DNA from: Leptolyngbya sp. FACHB-8
GTDB taxonomy: Bacteria > Cyanobacteriota > Cyanobacteriia > Elainellales > Elainellaceae
Reading direction: 5' to 3'
Assembly: GCF_014695575.1 (NCBI RefSeq)
Contig: NZ_JACJOO010000087.1
Span: 1-64,000, forward strand
Length of the DNA: 64,000 nt
Part shown: piece by piece, positions 26,712-35,169 of the stretch
Layout of the letters: each line of letters starts with the position of its first letter
Numbering within the stretch: position 1 is the first letter of the stretch
Notes under the pieces: model-generated
What the model was told of the DNA's origin: nothing
Seen by the model: the letters and a program-made list of their open reading frames with translations, nothing else
Database searches by the model: none
Translations under genes and position numbers: made by a program

Positions 26712-27632
26712 ATGGCTGAGTCGTCACGCTGGTGGATTTATTTACAAGAGCGATTTCCACCTTTCAAAAATGGATTATTAATTGCGGTGTTTGCAGCTTC
26801 AGCGGTTGGGTATACCGCGTTGCTTTTACCGAGCTCTAACACGTCTTTTTCTCTTACAAGCTCTATCCTGATTGCGTTTGTCGTTCTATTTCTATTCTTT
26901 TTTCAATTACGGGTTTGCGATGAGTTTAAAGATTATGCCGATGATCTACGGTATCGTCCTTATCGTGCAGTACCTCGGGGTTTGGTGAGTTTACAGGAAT
27001 TGGGGGTGGCGGCGATCGCTGCAGCGGTCATCCAGTTTGGTTTCGCGATAACGTTGGGGCGATCGCTCGTATTTCTGCTGCTCCTGGTGTGGGGCTACAT
27101 GCTGCTCATGCGGCAAGAGTTTTTTGTCCCGCACTGGTTGAAAGTACATCCGGTCATCTACATGCTGTCACACATGGTCATTATGCCCTTGATGGCGTTG
27201 TTCGCCAGTGCGTGCTATTGGGTGCCGGACAAAATTACACCGTCGTTAGCGTTGGGTGGTTTTTGGGCAGTCAGCTTTTTTAATGGATTGGTAATTGAGC
27301 TGGGCCGAAAAATCCGTGCGCCCCAGGATGAGGAAAAGGGAGTCGAGACTTATACGGCCTTGTGGGGAAGGTCTGCGGCGGTATTGGCATGGTTGGGGGC
27401 GATGGCAGGAATGGCGATCGCCACTCTAGGAGCTGCCTGGCCCATTCAAGAACTACCGTTGGTGGCATTGGCTTTGTTGTTCTTGTTAACGGCAGCGATG
27501 GTCGTGAGTTGGCGGTTTTTGAGTTACCCCGTGAAGGCCTGGGCAAAGGGATTTGAGCTGCTTGCAGGGGTGGGGACGTTAGTCGTGTATGCCGGTTTGG
27601 GAATCGTCCCCTGGGTGTTGAGCGTTCGATAA
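26712..27632 (+). CDS. UbiA family prenyltransferase
   Basis: About 306 residues with eight or nine membrane helices. The first Asp-rich motif is DEFKDYADDLRYRP (near residue 70), with RAVPRGLVS behind it. The second region, ELGRKIRAPQDEEKGVETY, is near residue 200. These bind the prenyl diphosphate through Mg2+. The DEFKDY form and the RYRPYRAVPRGL stretch place it in the UbiA superfamily but not in a subgroup I can name. The acceptor is unknown. I start at ATG 26712 rather than at the TTG four codons upstream. It lies between HMG-CoA reductase and a dikinase, so it probably uses isoprenoid made or diverted by that operon. Confidence 0.85.
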   Translation: MAESSRWWIYLQERFPPFKNGLLIAVFAASAVGYTALLLPSSNTSFSLTSSILIAFVVLFLFFFQLRVCDEFKDYADDLRYRPYRAVPRGLVSLQELGVAAIAAAVIQFGFAITLGRSLVFLLLLVWGYMLLMRQEFFVPHWLKVHPVIYMLSHMVIMPLMALFASACYWVPDKITPSLALGGFWAVSFFNGLVIELGRKIRAPQDEEKGVETYTALWGRSAAVLAWLGAMAGMAIATLGAAWPIQELPLVALALLFLLTAAMVVSWRFLSYPVKAWAKGFELLAGVGTLVVYAGLGIVPWVLSVR

Positions 27633-27665
27633 TGCTCGTTTGCTGAACTCTATCTTTTAAGTTGA

Positions 27666-30278
27666 ATGGGTATGAAAAATACTATCCCGGGTCTTGATTC
27701 TTCAGCATTGATACTTTCGTCTCATCAAGCTTCTGAGGCATTATCCCAATTGGGAGGAAAAGCCCGATCGCTCGCCCTTCTTTCCCAAGCAAACTTGCCT
27801 ATTCCTGAATGGTTTGTTGTCACAACAGCAGCGTTTGAAGCGTGTTTAACAGAGGCACAAGTATGGGGGCAGGGCGATCGCTCTAAAGTACCGGCTCAGG
27901 TAAATTGGCCCGTAGCGATACGGGCAGAGTTGGTAGGAGCATTGGGGCACTTATGCCCCAATGGGGAATTAGTGGCGGTACGTTCATCTGCTCTAGATGA
28001 GGATGGATTGGCTCATTCCTTTGCTGGGCAATTGGAGAGTTTCCTAAACGTTGAGCTGGAGGATGTGCCGGAGAAAATTGTGGAGGTGTGGCGTTCGGGG
28101 TTTAGCGATCGCCTTCTAGCCTACCGACTGGAGCATGGTTTATCAGAGGTACCACAACCTCCCGCAGTGCTGGTACAGCGGATGGTACAGGCCGAGTGCG
28201 CCGGGGTAGCGTTTAGTGCAGATCCGGTGACGGGACGGCGAGGGGTGGCGCTGGTGTCGGCAGTGCGTGGTCTGGGGGATGCTCTGGTGTCCGGGGAGGC
28301 TGATGCGGAAACCTGGCAGGTGAGCCGTGATGGAGAAATTCTTTCCCATCAGGCATTAGTGGATGAGCGGGTGTTGACAGCAGAGCAAGCCCAGGCGATC
28401 GCAGCCCTTGCCCGTCATACGGCCCAGCATTTTGGCCGTCCTCAGGATGTTGAGTGGGCGATTGATGGCAGCGGTCAACTCTGGCTCCTGCAGTCACGCC
28501 CGATCACGACCCTGGCACAGATGGCAGATCCGGATGGCCCACTCCAAATTTGGGATAACAGCAATATTGCCGAGAGCTACGGCGGTATTACGACGCCACT
28601 GACATTTTCTTTTGCTCGTCGTGCCTATGAAGCGGTATACCGCGAATTTTGCCGACTGATGCGGGTGCCTGAGGGAGCGATCGCCCGTCATGACACCACG
28701 TTTCGTTGTATGTTGGGCCTGGTGCGGGGTCGCATCTATTACAACCTGTTGAATTGGTACCGAGTTTTGGCGCTGCTCCCTGGCTTCCGGGTGAATCGGC
28801 GGTTTATGGAGCAGATGATGGGGGTGCGGGAGGAACTTCCGGCAGATGTGTTGCGATCGCTCGAATCCAGCACTTTCCGCGACAAAGTACAGGACAGCAT
28901 ACGGCTCCTCAACACCTTGATGGGTCTGGTGAGCAATTATCGTACTCTACCCCGCCAGATTCAGCAGTTCTACCACCGCCTAAACGACGCCCTGGAGCTA
29001 CCCCCCAACACCCTTGCCCAATGGCGTCTGGATGAATTAATTGCCTACTACCAGACCCTTGAACAAAAGCTCCTCACCCGCTGGGATGCACCTCTGGTGA
29101 ATGACTTTTTCGCCATGATTTTCTACGGTGTGCTGCGAAAGCTAACGGTTGCCTGGTGTGGCGATACAGCAGGTACCCTACAGAATGACTTGGTGAGCGG
29201 CGAAGGCGGTATGATTAGCGCCGAGCCCGCCCAACGGGTGCGCCAAATGGCAGATCTGGCCGCCCTTCATCCCAACTTTGTCGAAACTCTGCTGTGTGGC
29301 TCCCAATTCCAAATTGAGCAAGCCATGACAACTCTACCCGGCTTCCAATCAGCCTATAAGGAATATCTGGAGAAATTTGGCGATCGCTGTCTGGAGGAAC
29401 TCAAACTCGAAAGCCCTACCCTCCACGACGATCCCCTCATGCTTCTCCGTTCTATCGGCCACCTGGCCCGCCATACCTCTCACTCCTCTGCGCCCCTGCG
29501 CCCTCGTCCCCCTGTCTCCCTCCGCGAACAAGCTGAAATTCTCGTTCATCAACATCTGCGCTCCCGCCCCCTCCGACGACGCCTTTTTAATTGGGTGTTG
29601 CGAAATGCTCGGGATCGGGTGCGCGATCGCGAAAACCTTCGGTTCGAGCGCACCCGAGTGTTTGGTCGCGTTCGCCGTATCTTTGTAGAAATAGGTCAGC
29701 GTCTCTTCGCCCTGGATGTCCTTGATCACCCCCGCGACATCTTCTACCTCAACCTGGAGGAAATTCTCGGCTACAACGACGGTACTGCCACCTGCACCGA
29801 CCTGAAGGGGATGGTCGCCCTCCGCAAAGCCGAGTTTGACCGTTATCATCAAATGCCATCAGCGGGCGATCGCTTTACGACCTACGGCCCCGTTCACCCG
29901 CTGCCCCTGACCCCGTTCACTCAGCCAACCAGCCAGCCAGCTACCTCCTCACTTACTTACCAGGGCCTCGGCTGTTGCCCCGGTATTGTTCGTGCTCCTG
30001 TTCAGGTCATCACCGATCCTAAAAATGCGGTGCTACAACCCGGCCGTATTCTGGTCGCCGAACGAACGGATCCGGGCTGGATTCTGCTGTTTCCTGGAGC
30101 AGCTGGGTTGCTGGTAGAGCGAGGTAGCCTATTGTCACACTCGGCTATTGTGTCTCGGGAAATGGGAATTCCGGCGATCGTATCGATTCCTGGTTTGATC
30201 CAATGGCTGAAGGATGGAGATTGGGTTGAGATGGATGGCAGCACAGGGCACATTAAACGGATTGATGAGCCTGCTTAA
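27666..30278 (+). CDS. PEP-synthase / rifampin-phosphotransferase-like dikinase
   Basis: 870 residues in three parts. Residues 1-290 form an ATP-grasp PPDK/PEP-synthase domain (GGKARSLALL, AVRSSALDEDG, SFAGQLESFLNV, CAGVAFSADPVTG, QDVEWAIDGSGQLWLLQSRP). Residues 300-760 are a helical substrate domain (starts WDNSNIAESYGGITTPLTF). Residues 770-865 are a swivelling domain with the phospho-accepting histidine in SLLSHSAIVSREMGIPAIV. The PEP-binding barrel of true PEP synthase is absent. This order is that of rifampin phosphotransferase, which moves the beta-phosphate of ATP onto a small molecule. Here the acceptor could be an isoprenoid or other alcohol, given the neighbours; that is inference. 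Confidence 0.85.
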   Translation: MGMKNTIPGLDSSALILSSHQASEALSQLGGKARSLALLSQANLPIPEWFVVTTAAFEACLTEAQVWGQGDRSKVPAQVNWPVAIRAELVGALGHLCPNGELVAVRSSALDEDGLAHSFAGQLESFLNVELEDVPEKIVEVWRSGFSDRLLAYRLEHGLSEVPQPPAVLVQRMVQAECAGVAFSADPVTGRRGVALVSAVRGLGDALVSGEADAETWQVSRDGEILSHQALVDERVLTAEQAQAIAALARHTAQHFGRPQDVEWAIDGSGQLWLLQSRPITTLAQMADPDGPLQIWDNSNIAESYGGITTPLTFSFARRAYEAVYREFCRLMRVPEGAIARHDTTFRCMLGLVRGRIYYNLLNWYRVLALLPGFRVNRRFMEQMMGVREELPADVLRSLESSTFRDKVQDSIRLLNTLMGLVSNYRTLPRQIQQFYHRLNDALELPPNTLAQWRLDELIAYYQTLEQKLLTRWDAPLVNDFFAMIFYGVLRKLTVAWCGDTAGTLQNDLVSGEGGMISAEPAQRVRQMADLAALHPNFVETLLCGSQFQIEQAMTTLPGFQSAYKEYLEKFGDRCLEELKLESPTLHDDPLMLLRSIGHLARHTSHSSAPLRPRPPVSLREQAEILVHQHLRSRPLRRRLFNWVLRNARDRVRDRENLRFERTRVFGRVRRIFVEIGQRLFALDVLDHPRDIFYLNLEEILGYNDGTATCTDLKGMVALRKAEFDRYHQMPSAGDRFTTYGPVHPLPLTPFTQPTSQPATSSLTYQGLGCCPGIVRAPVQVITDPKNAVLQPGRILVAERTDPGWILLFPGAAGLLVERGSLLSHSAIVSREMGIPAIVSIPGLIQWLKDGDWVEMDGSTGHIKRIDEPA

Positions 30279-30311
30279 TTCCCTTTAAGTGACAGGCATC
30301 ATCCAACATCC

Positions 30312-30366
30312 AACCCAGATTTTTTCGTTGTAAAGGCTTCGCTTCTACAACGAAAAAATCTGGGTT
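30312..30366 (+). terminator. Strong hairpin behind the dikinase gene
   Basis: A perfect 21-bp stem (30312-30332 with 30346-30366) with TTTTAG at its 3' end begins 34 bp past the stop. It likely ends the HMGR-UbiA-dikinase transcript. Confidence 0.6.
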
Positions 30367-30582
30367 TTAGAGTTTTTTCTAGTACTGCGCTTGAAGTGAG
30401 TTGAGCCGCGTACAAAAATTCCCATAGGGAAGTAGGGCTCAACCCAGAGCGATATCTGGAGCAACCCGCATTCTCTATGGGAAGAGGTGAACATCAGGCA
30501 TTCTGCTAGGAACTACCGCATAGAAAATAATTATTCCGCACAAGATATAGAATTCTGTTCAGGAGCACTAAAGCCTCCTCCA

Positions 30583-30703
30583 GGCTTCGGGTTAAGGGCT
30601 TTTTCGAGTGCCGCGCGAAGCGCGGCACTCGAAAAAGCCCATTATTGCGTGCGCGTCGCGCACGCAATAATGGGCGGTTCGGCTTATCTCGAACTGACGT
30701 TAA
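30583..30703. repeat. Family A element, inverted copy
   Basis: This copy lies in the opposite orientation to that at 25080. Arm GGGCTTTTTCGAGTGCCGCGC (30596-30616) pairs perfectly with 30620-30640 around GAA. The second arm, 30638-30654 with 30658-30674, is perfect around GTC. The outer arms are diverged (TTCGGGTTAAG and CTTATCTCGAA). I see no clear target duplication. Confidence 0.8.
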
Positions 30704-30793
30704 AAAAGTCCTTGATACACGATTAAGTGATTGAATTTTGAGTATTTCAATTGCTAAGTTCGCTTTATCAAGCTCAGCTATTTTGCTGCGAAA

Positions 30794-30844
30794 AACCCAG
30801 GATCTTGCCCTTATCCCTCTAGGATAAGTCAGAATTCCTGGGTT
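30794..30844. repeat. Two-step hairpin
   Basis: AACCCAGGA (30794-30802) pairs with TCCTGGGTT (30836-30844), and inside CTTATCC pairs with GGATAAG. It lies 51 bp beyond the stop of the minus-strand gene at 30895, so it could be its terminator. Confidence 0.5.
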
Positions 30845-30894
30845 CCTAAGTCCGCTTTAAGTGTGTGTTAATCAGCGGATGGGTGCTTGAAAAA

Positions 30895-31218
30895 CTATCG
30901 CTGATCGGTATCTGAAACCAGTTTTTCAGCGTGCAGAAGAGATTCTAAATCCTTCTTAGACCACGACTGCATTGGGTAAGCAACGGCTGTAATTTCTGAT
31001 AGCTTGATGAGCCAAACAGTCCGTGCATAGGGGCTTTCATCTCGTGCATCAGCTTCGCTGACATGTAGATAAACCACTTCAACGAACTCTTCATCGAGAT
31101 GAATGGGAATTCCTACGAATCCTGTTTCCCGTGTACGAATGCGAATTTCATTACCATTTTGCAGAGATTCGGATAGCCGTTGGTACAACAGATTTGGAAT
31201 TGATTTCAGTCCCATCAT
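30895..31218 (-). CDS. Small protein of unknown function
   Basis: About 107 residues. I do not recognise it. The chain has helical ends and a beta-rich middle (EIRIRTRETGFVGIPIHLDEEFVEVVYLHV, shown here in parts), suggesting a compact small-barrel domain such as those that bind RNA or small ligands; this is a guess from pattern only. The start is one of two adjacent ATGs at 31218 and 31215, with AGGAA 7 nt upstream; an in-frame start at 31329 would add 37 residues without a ribosome site. It stands alone. Confidence 0.65.
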   Translation of the reverse strand: MMGLKSIPNLLYQRLSESLQNGNEIRIRTRETGFVGIPIHLDEEFVEVVYLHVSEADARDESPYARTVWLIKLSEITAVAYPMQSWSKKDLESLLHAEKLVSDTDQR

Positions 31219-31599
31219 GTGCGTTCCTGTAGAGAAGGGTTTAAATTCTGACGAAAGGCCGGTTCTATTCAGTTGTATATACGACAGGCCCCTTTTCAGA
31301 AAGAGTTCCCATAACCCACTCTTTCCCATCAGAAATCCTCGAAGTTGTCTAGAAGGCGTTAGGCAGTCCGGATTTTTTGATGCAAAGGGTATCGAGAGCC
31401 TGGAAACGGATGAGCTTGCTTAAGTAGAAGCGGTTAACGGGGTAGACCTTGTATTCTACATGTCATCCCCCCCATGATAGAAGAATTACCGATCAGGTTC
31501 ATAGGGTGGTATAAATTTTATTCAAGTATTTTTATAACCTTTCCGGTTGGATAAGGTCTGAAAGATAGGAGGACTTTGTCTAACGCCCCTATTTTAGGC
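31219..31599. other. Non-coding stretch upstream of family B copy 2
   Basis: AT-rich region holding the promoter side of the small gene ending at 30895. I see no gene, RNA or repeat other than the target duplication ATTTTAGGC at its right end. Confidence 0.4.
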
Positions 31600-31731
31600 C
31601 AGCAATTCTCGGTATGGGCATCAAAGCCAAGAGTTCACACCCGTAGGGCGTGAACTCTTGGCTTTGATGCTCGAAAACCGCGCGCCTTTGGCGTGCGGTT
31701 TTCGGGCCTAATTTCAAAATGAGAATTGCTG
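31600..31731. repeat. Family B two-armed element, copy 2, with 9-bp target duplication
   Basis: 132 bp with the same terminal repeats as copy 1. Arm 1 starts GGCATCAAAGCCAAGAG and has a GTA loop; arm 2 starts TCGAAAACCGCGCGCC with a TTT loop. The direct repeat ATTTTAGGC flanks it exactly at 31591-31599 and 31732-31740. Confidence 0.9.
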
Positions 31732-31900
31732 ATTTTAGGCTTCACTCACTAGGAAAATACCAGATGATTGTATTCAGTCTGGGTTGGCAAAAGGGGTGTT
31801 TAGTGCTTAACTTCACGCGTTACCGCAATAGGATCGAACACAGCAATAACTCATGGGTCAGACTATTAGTTAAACCCTTATCTTGCACCTTTGCAAAACC

Positions 31901-31960
31901 AAAACTCAGAACCCCTATTTTTTCGTCGTACAGTCACGAAAAATAGAGGTTTTGAGTTCT
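31901..31960. repeat. Imperfect hairpin related to 43203-43256
   Basis: Positions 31901-31926 pair with 31936-31960 with a few mismatches. The right flank GATGCAAGGTTTGAGTA matches that of the hairpin at 43203-43256 (AATGCAAGTTTTGAGTA), so the two share a frame while their stems differ. Confidence 0.6.
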
Positions 31961-32108
31961 GATGCAAGGTTTGAGTAAAACGATTGATTTTGTGTGAGTG
32001 GGCGTAAAAACAGGAACTTTAGACACGTAGCCTGAGCTGAGCTGAACAATTGTTTTTGCAGCGGTTGATATTTTAAAAGCCTACTGCTCAGCTACAACAT
32101 CTTCTAAT

Positions 32109-32163
32109 CTGATGAGGTACGAGGAATATAGCCCACTAGCCCATATTCCTCGTACCTCATCAG
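32109..32163. repeat. Perfect 21-bp hairpin
   Basis: Positions 32109-32129 pair perfectly with 32143-32163, with a 13-nt loop. It lies in the 1-kb non-coding block upstream of the ABC importer operon, 14 bp before a family D element. The region 31741-31900 shows no gene. Confidence 0.7.
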
Positions 32164-32176
32164 GCCGGAAAGGGTG

Positions 32177-32276
32177 ATATGCAGCACTGTGTGAGTTGAT
32201 TAAGTACAGAAGGGAGTGTGTGGTGCCACGTGCCATACACTCCCTTCTGTACTTAATCAACTTGGATACCGCTATA
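32177..32276. repeat. Family D palindromic element, copy 3
   Basis: Outer ends TATGCAGCACTGTG and GGATACCGCTATA enclose a perfect 26-bp stem, 32194-32219 with 32237-32262. The stem shares GTTGATTAAGTAC with other D copies, but its inner part AGAAGGGAGTGT is different. It ends 33 bp before the permease start and could affect transcription of the importer operon. Confidence 0.8.
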
Positions 32277-32309
32277 AGTGCTATCGTAAATCGGCAGTTT
32301 CCTGGAGGG

Positions 32310-33245
32310 ATGGCCGTACCTGCAATGATCCCGATATTTCGTCAGCCACAGGAGAATCATTGGCTGAGTGCGCTATTGCAGCGATCGCAGCCCTATCTAC
32401 TCCTCCTTCCGGCTCTAAGCATCATAGGCGTTCTGTTTGGGGGTGGCCTCATCCTGGCTCTGCTTCAGAGCTTGGGGTTCTTTACCCTACTAGGGCCGGG
32501 AGAATTGAGCCTGGACGCTTATCAGGCCGCTTTCTCTAACTCCGAATTTTGGCAATCGCTCCTGCAAAGCTTTTACATTGCGATCGTGGCGACTGCACTT
32601 TCCACCTTGCTCAGCATTGCCCTGGCGCTACTGTTGCGCTCTGCCGGGCGGTGGGCAACCCTGGCCTGCCAAATTACGCTACCGATCCCCCATTTGGTTG
32701 GAGTCGTTGGAATTTTGCTGCTGCTAGCCCCTAGTGGTTTACTGGCCCGTATTTTTCTCGGGCTGGGGTGGATTCAGTCAGATCAAGACTTTCCGCTGCT
32801 GGTCAACGATGGAGCCAGTATGGGCGTCCTCATTCATTTTCTCTGGAAGGAAATTCCCTTCATTACGCTAATACTGCTGGCGGTGCTACGCGGACTTAAC
32901 CCAGCCTATGAACAGCAAGCTCGGGCTTTGGGTGCAACTCCCTGGCAATGCTTCTGGAACATCACATTGCCGCTGATGAAACCGGGGATTTTGTCGGCCA
33001 GCCTCATCGTCTTTGGCTTCATATTTTCCTCGTTTGAAGTGCCCTTTTTGCTGGGAGCCATCCAGTCGCGCACCCTGCCTGTATATGTCTATCGGGCCTT
33101 CACCGATACCGATTTAGCGCGGCGGCCTGAGGCGATCGCCCTTGGCCTCACCCTCTCGGCTATCTCCATTGCTGTGATTGCCCTATACCTGTGGGTTACA
33201 ACCGCATCGCGTGCCGCCATTGCCCCTAAACTCCCCAACCGTTGA
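32310..33245 (+). CDS. ABC transporter permease, first subunit (YnjC-like half)
   Basis: About 311 residues with six or seven helices. The EAA loop is PAYEQQARALGATPWQCFWNITLP, the contact site for the ATPase. It is half of a permease pair; in E. coli ynjC the two halves are fused. It should form the channel for the solute bound by the protein encoded at 35170. The start is uncertain: ATG 32310 has GGAGG only 1 nt away and ATG 32325 has it 16 nt away. The frame is open further upstream, but there it runs through a family D palindrome and is unlikely to be coding. The stop overlaps the next gene's upstream region by a few bases. Confidence 0.85.
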   Translation: MAVPAMIPIFRQPQENHWLSALLQRSQPYLLLLPALSIIGVLFGGGLILALLQSLGFFTLLGPGELSLDAYQAAFSNSEFWQSLLQSFYIAIVATALSTLLSIALALLLRSAGRWATLACQITLPIPHLVGVVGILLLLAPSGLLARIFLGLGWIQSDQDFPLLVNDGASMGVLIHFLWKEIPFITLILLAVLRGLNPAYEQQARALGATPWQCFWNITLPLMKPGILSASLIVFGFIFSSFEVPFLLGAIQSRTLPVYVYRAFTDTDLARRPEAIALGLTLSAISIAVIALYLWVTTASRAAIAPKLPNR

Positions 33246-33247
33246 GT

Positions 33248-34048
33248 ATGCCTCTATCCGTTCGTCAGCCTTTACTGCTGCTTGTGATTCTGGCTCTGCT
33301 GCTGCCCTTTTTGCCCCTGCTGTTCTGGTCGGTGGCGAAGGGCTGGTTCTTTCCGCAGATTGTGCCTCAGCAATGGACACTGGAGCACTGGCAGCAGATT
33401 TTCGCCACCAGTTCCCGTGTTGGTCAGGGGATTGTGCAAAGCTTGGCGATCGCCCTCATCACGACTCTCCTGGCTCTGCTGGTGGGCCTCCCTGCAGGTC
33501 GCGCTATGGGCCTTATGGAGTTTCCCGGTAAACCTATTCTGAAATTGTTTTTATTGACCCCCATTATCGTCTCTCCCCTGGCTACGCTGATGGGCATTCA
33601 GTTCGTGTTGATTCGTTTAGGGCTGAGCGGAACTTTGCTGGGGGTTGTGCTGGTGCATCTGATGCCCACAATTCCCTATATGACCCTGGTGCTGTCCAGT
33701 GTCTTTGCCAATTTTGATGTGGGCTATGAAATTCAGGCGCGATCGCTCGGCGCTTCCCCCTTCAAGGTCTTCTCCCAGGTCACCCTCCCGCTGATTGCGC
33801 CGGGCATCGCGGTAGGGGCGCTATTCGCCTTTCTGATTTCCTGGAATGAATTTCTAATGACTTTTTTTGTGGGAGCAGGGAAAGTTTTTACCCTCCCAAT
33901 GGTACTGTTCACCTTGCTACAAGGGGGCAACAATGGGTTGATCGCGGCCGTAGCTATTACGTCCGTGATTCCAGGTTTTATATTTCTAGTTGTAGCGAGT
34001 AAAACGTTGCAGAACGATGCGACTTTGGGTGGTTTAGGAAGCGTTTGA
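33248..34048 (+). CDS. ABC transporter permease, second subunit
   Basis: About 266 residues with six helices and the EAA loop DVGYEIQARSLGASPFKVFSQ followed by VTLPLIAPGIAVG. It pairs with the upstream permease. The start ATG 33248 lies 2 bp past the upstream stop, so translation is probably coupled. It resembles the second half of spermidine/thiamine-type permeases. Confidence 0.88.
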   Translation: MPLSVRQPLLLLVILALLLPFLPLLFWSVAKGWFFPQIVPQQWTLEHWQQIFATSSRVGQGIVQSLAIALITTLLALLVGLPAGRAMGLMEFPGKPILKLFLLTPIIVSPLATLMGIQFVLIRLGLSGTLLGVVLVHLMPTIPYMTLVLSSVFANFDVGYEIQARSLGASPFKVFSQVTLPLIAPGIAVGALFAFLISWNEFLMTFFVGAGKVFTLPMVLFTLLQGGNNGLIAAVAITSVIPGFIFLVVASKTLQNDATLGGLGSV

Positions 34049-34058
34049 AACGAGAAGA

Positions 34059-35129
34059 ATGAGTCATCTAGTTCTGCAAAATCTGACGAAGTACTTTCAT
34101 ACGATTGCTGCCGTGCGCGATCTCTGGTTAGAGGTTCGCTCGGGGGAAGTTCTGTCGTTATTGGGGCCATCGGGGTGTGGCAAATCCACCACCTTGCAAA
34201 TGGTGGCGGGGGTGTTGCGGCCAGACTCTGGCGTCATTCAGTTGGATGGCAAGACGCTCAATGCCATTCCCCCGGAAAAGCGTGACGTGGCGCTGGTGCT
34301 GCAACGGGGCCTGCTGTTTCCTCACCTGACCGTTGGGGAAAACGTGGCGTTTGGTTTGAAAATGCGGGGGATAGGCCGAGCTGAGCGCGATGCACAGGCG
34401 GCGGAGATGTTGCGACAGGTGCAGTTGGAGGGATTTGGCGATCGCAAATCCTCCGAGCTTTCTGGTGGGCAGGCTCAGCGGGTTGCCCTAGCTCGTTCCC
34501 TGGTCATCGCCCCTAAACTCCTGTTGTTGGACGAACCCCTGTCAGCCCTGGATGCAAACCTGCGCGAGGAAATGCAGGATCTAATCCTGCGCTTGCAGGC
34601 TCAAACTGGGGTGACTATGCTGGTCGTAACACATGATCAGGCGGAAGCGGTGGTACTTTCGGATCGCATTGCCCTGATGTTTGAGGGCCGTTTGCGCCAG
34701 GTGGCTACCCCAGAGCAACTCTATCGCCAACCCTGCGATGAGAGTACAGCTCGGTTTATGGGGGGGGTTAACTTCTTCCCGGCCCAGGCCTACGGCCATC
34801 GATGGCAACTGGCCACTGGGGAAACCCTCAGTAGCGCCACGGCCCAGGAAGGGACCGTTCACGTCACGATCCGACCCGAACAGGTGCGTGTGTTGAACCA
34901 CCCGTCCTCCGGAACCAATACCTTCGCTGCAAAAATTATGGGCCAACGGTTTACTGGGACGCAGCGGCGGCTTACGCTGTCTCTGGCGTCGGAACTCGTA
35001 ATACAGGCTTGGGTGAACCCGGTGCACGAGTGGGCGATCGCTCAGCAAGTCTGGGTTCACCTTCCTCCCGAAGCCCTCTGGAGTTTCCCGACAGCAGAGC
35101 CTGCCGGTACGCCCTTACATGTGTCCTGA
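34059..35129 (+). CDS. ABC transporter ATP-binding protein (YnjD / PotA type)
   Basis: 356 residues. Walker A is GPSGCGKST, the signature is LSGGQAQR, Walker B is LLLLDEPLSALDANLREEM and the switch His is in VVTHDQAEAV. A C-terminal beta domain of about 120 residues (TOBE-like) extends beyond the ATPase, as in spermidine and iron importers. It starts 10 bp after the second permease, and its 3' end overlaps the leader of the binding-protein gene, which fits a single operon. Confidence 0.9.
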   Translation: MSHLVLQNLTKYFHTIAAVRDLWLEVRSGEVLSLLGPSGCGKSTTLQMVAGVLRPDSGVIQLDGKTLNAIPPEKRDVALVLQRGLLFPHLTVGENVAFGLKMRGIGRAERDAQAAEMLRQVQLEGFGDRKSSELSGGQAQRVALARSLVIAPKLLLLDEPLSALDANLREEMQDLILRLQAQTGVTMLVVTHDQAEAVVLSDRIALMFEGRLRQVATPEQLYRQPCDESTARFMGGVNFFPAQAYGHRWQLATGETLSSATAQEGTVHVTIRPEQVRVLNHPSSGTNTFAAKIMGQRFTGTQRRLTLSLASELVIQAWVNPVHEWAIAQQVWVHLPPEALWSFPTAEPAGTPLHVS

Positions 35130-35169
35130 CCTACCCGTTTTTGACGAATACCCTTCGATTTTCTTTCGT

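Noticed and set aside
30487-30726. Open frame of 79 codons
   Set aside because: It runs through a family A palindrome and encodes its arms; no ribosome site and no family resemblance.
31719-31946. Open frame of 75 codons
   Set aside because: It begins in the end of family B copy 2 and runs into another hairpin; composition is non-coding.
31732-32176. Possible TPP or other riboswitch before the YnjBCD-like operon
   Set aside because: No conserved riboswitch core could be found; only palindromes are present.
32196-32309. N-terminal extension of the first permease
   Set aside because: It lies inside a family D palindrome and is not like a permease start.
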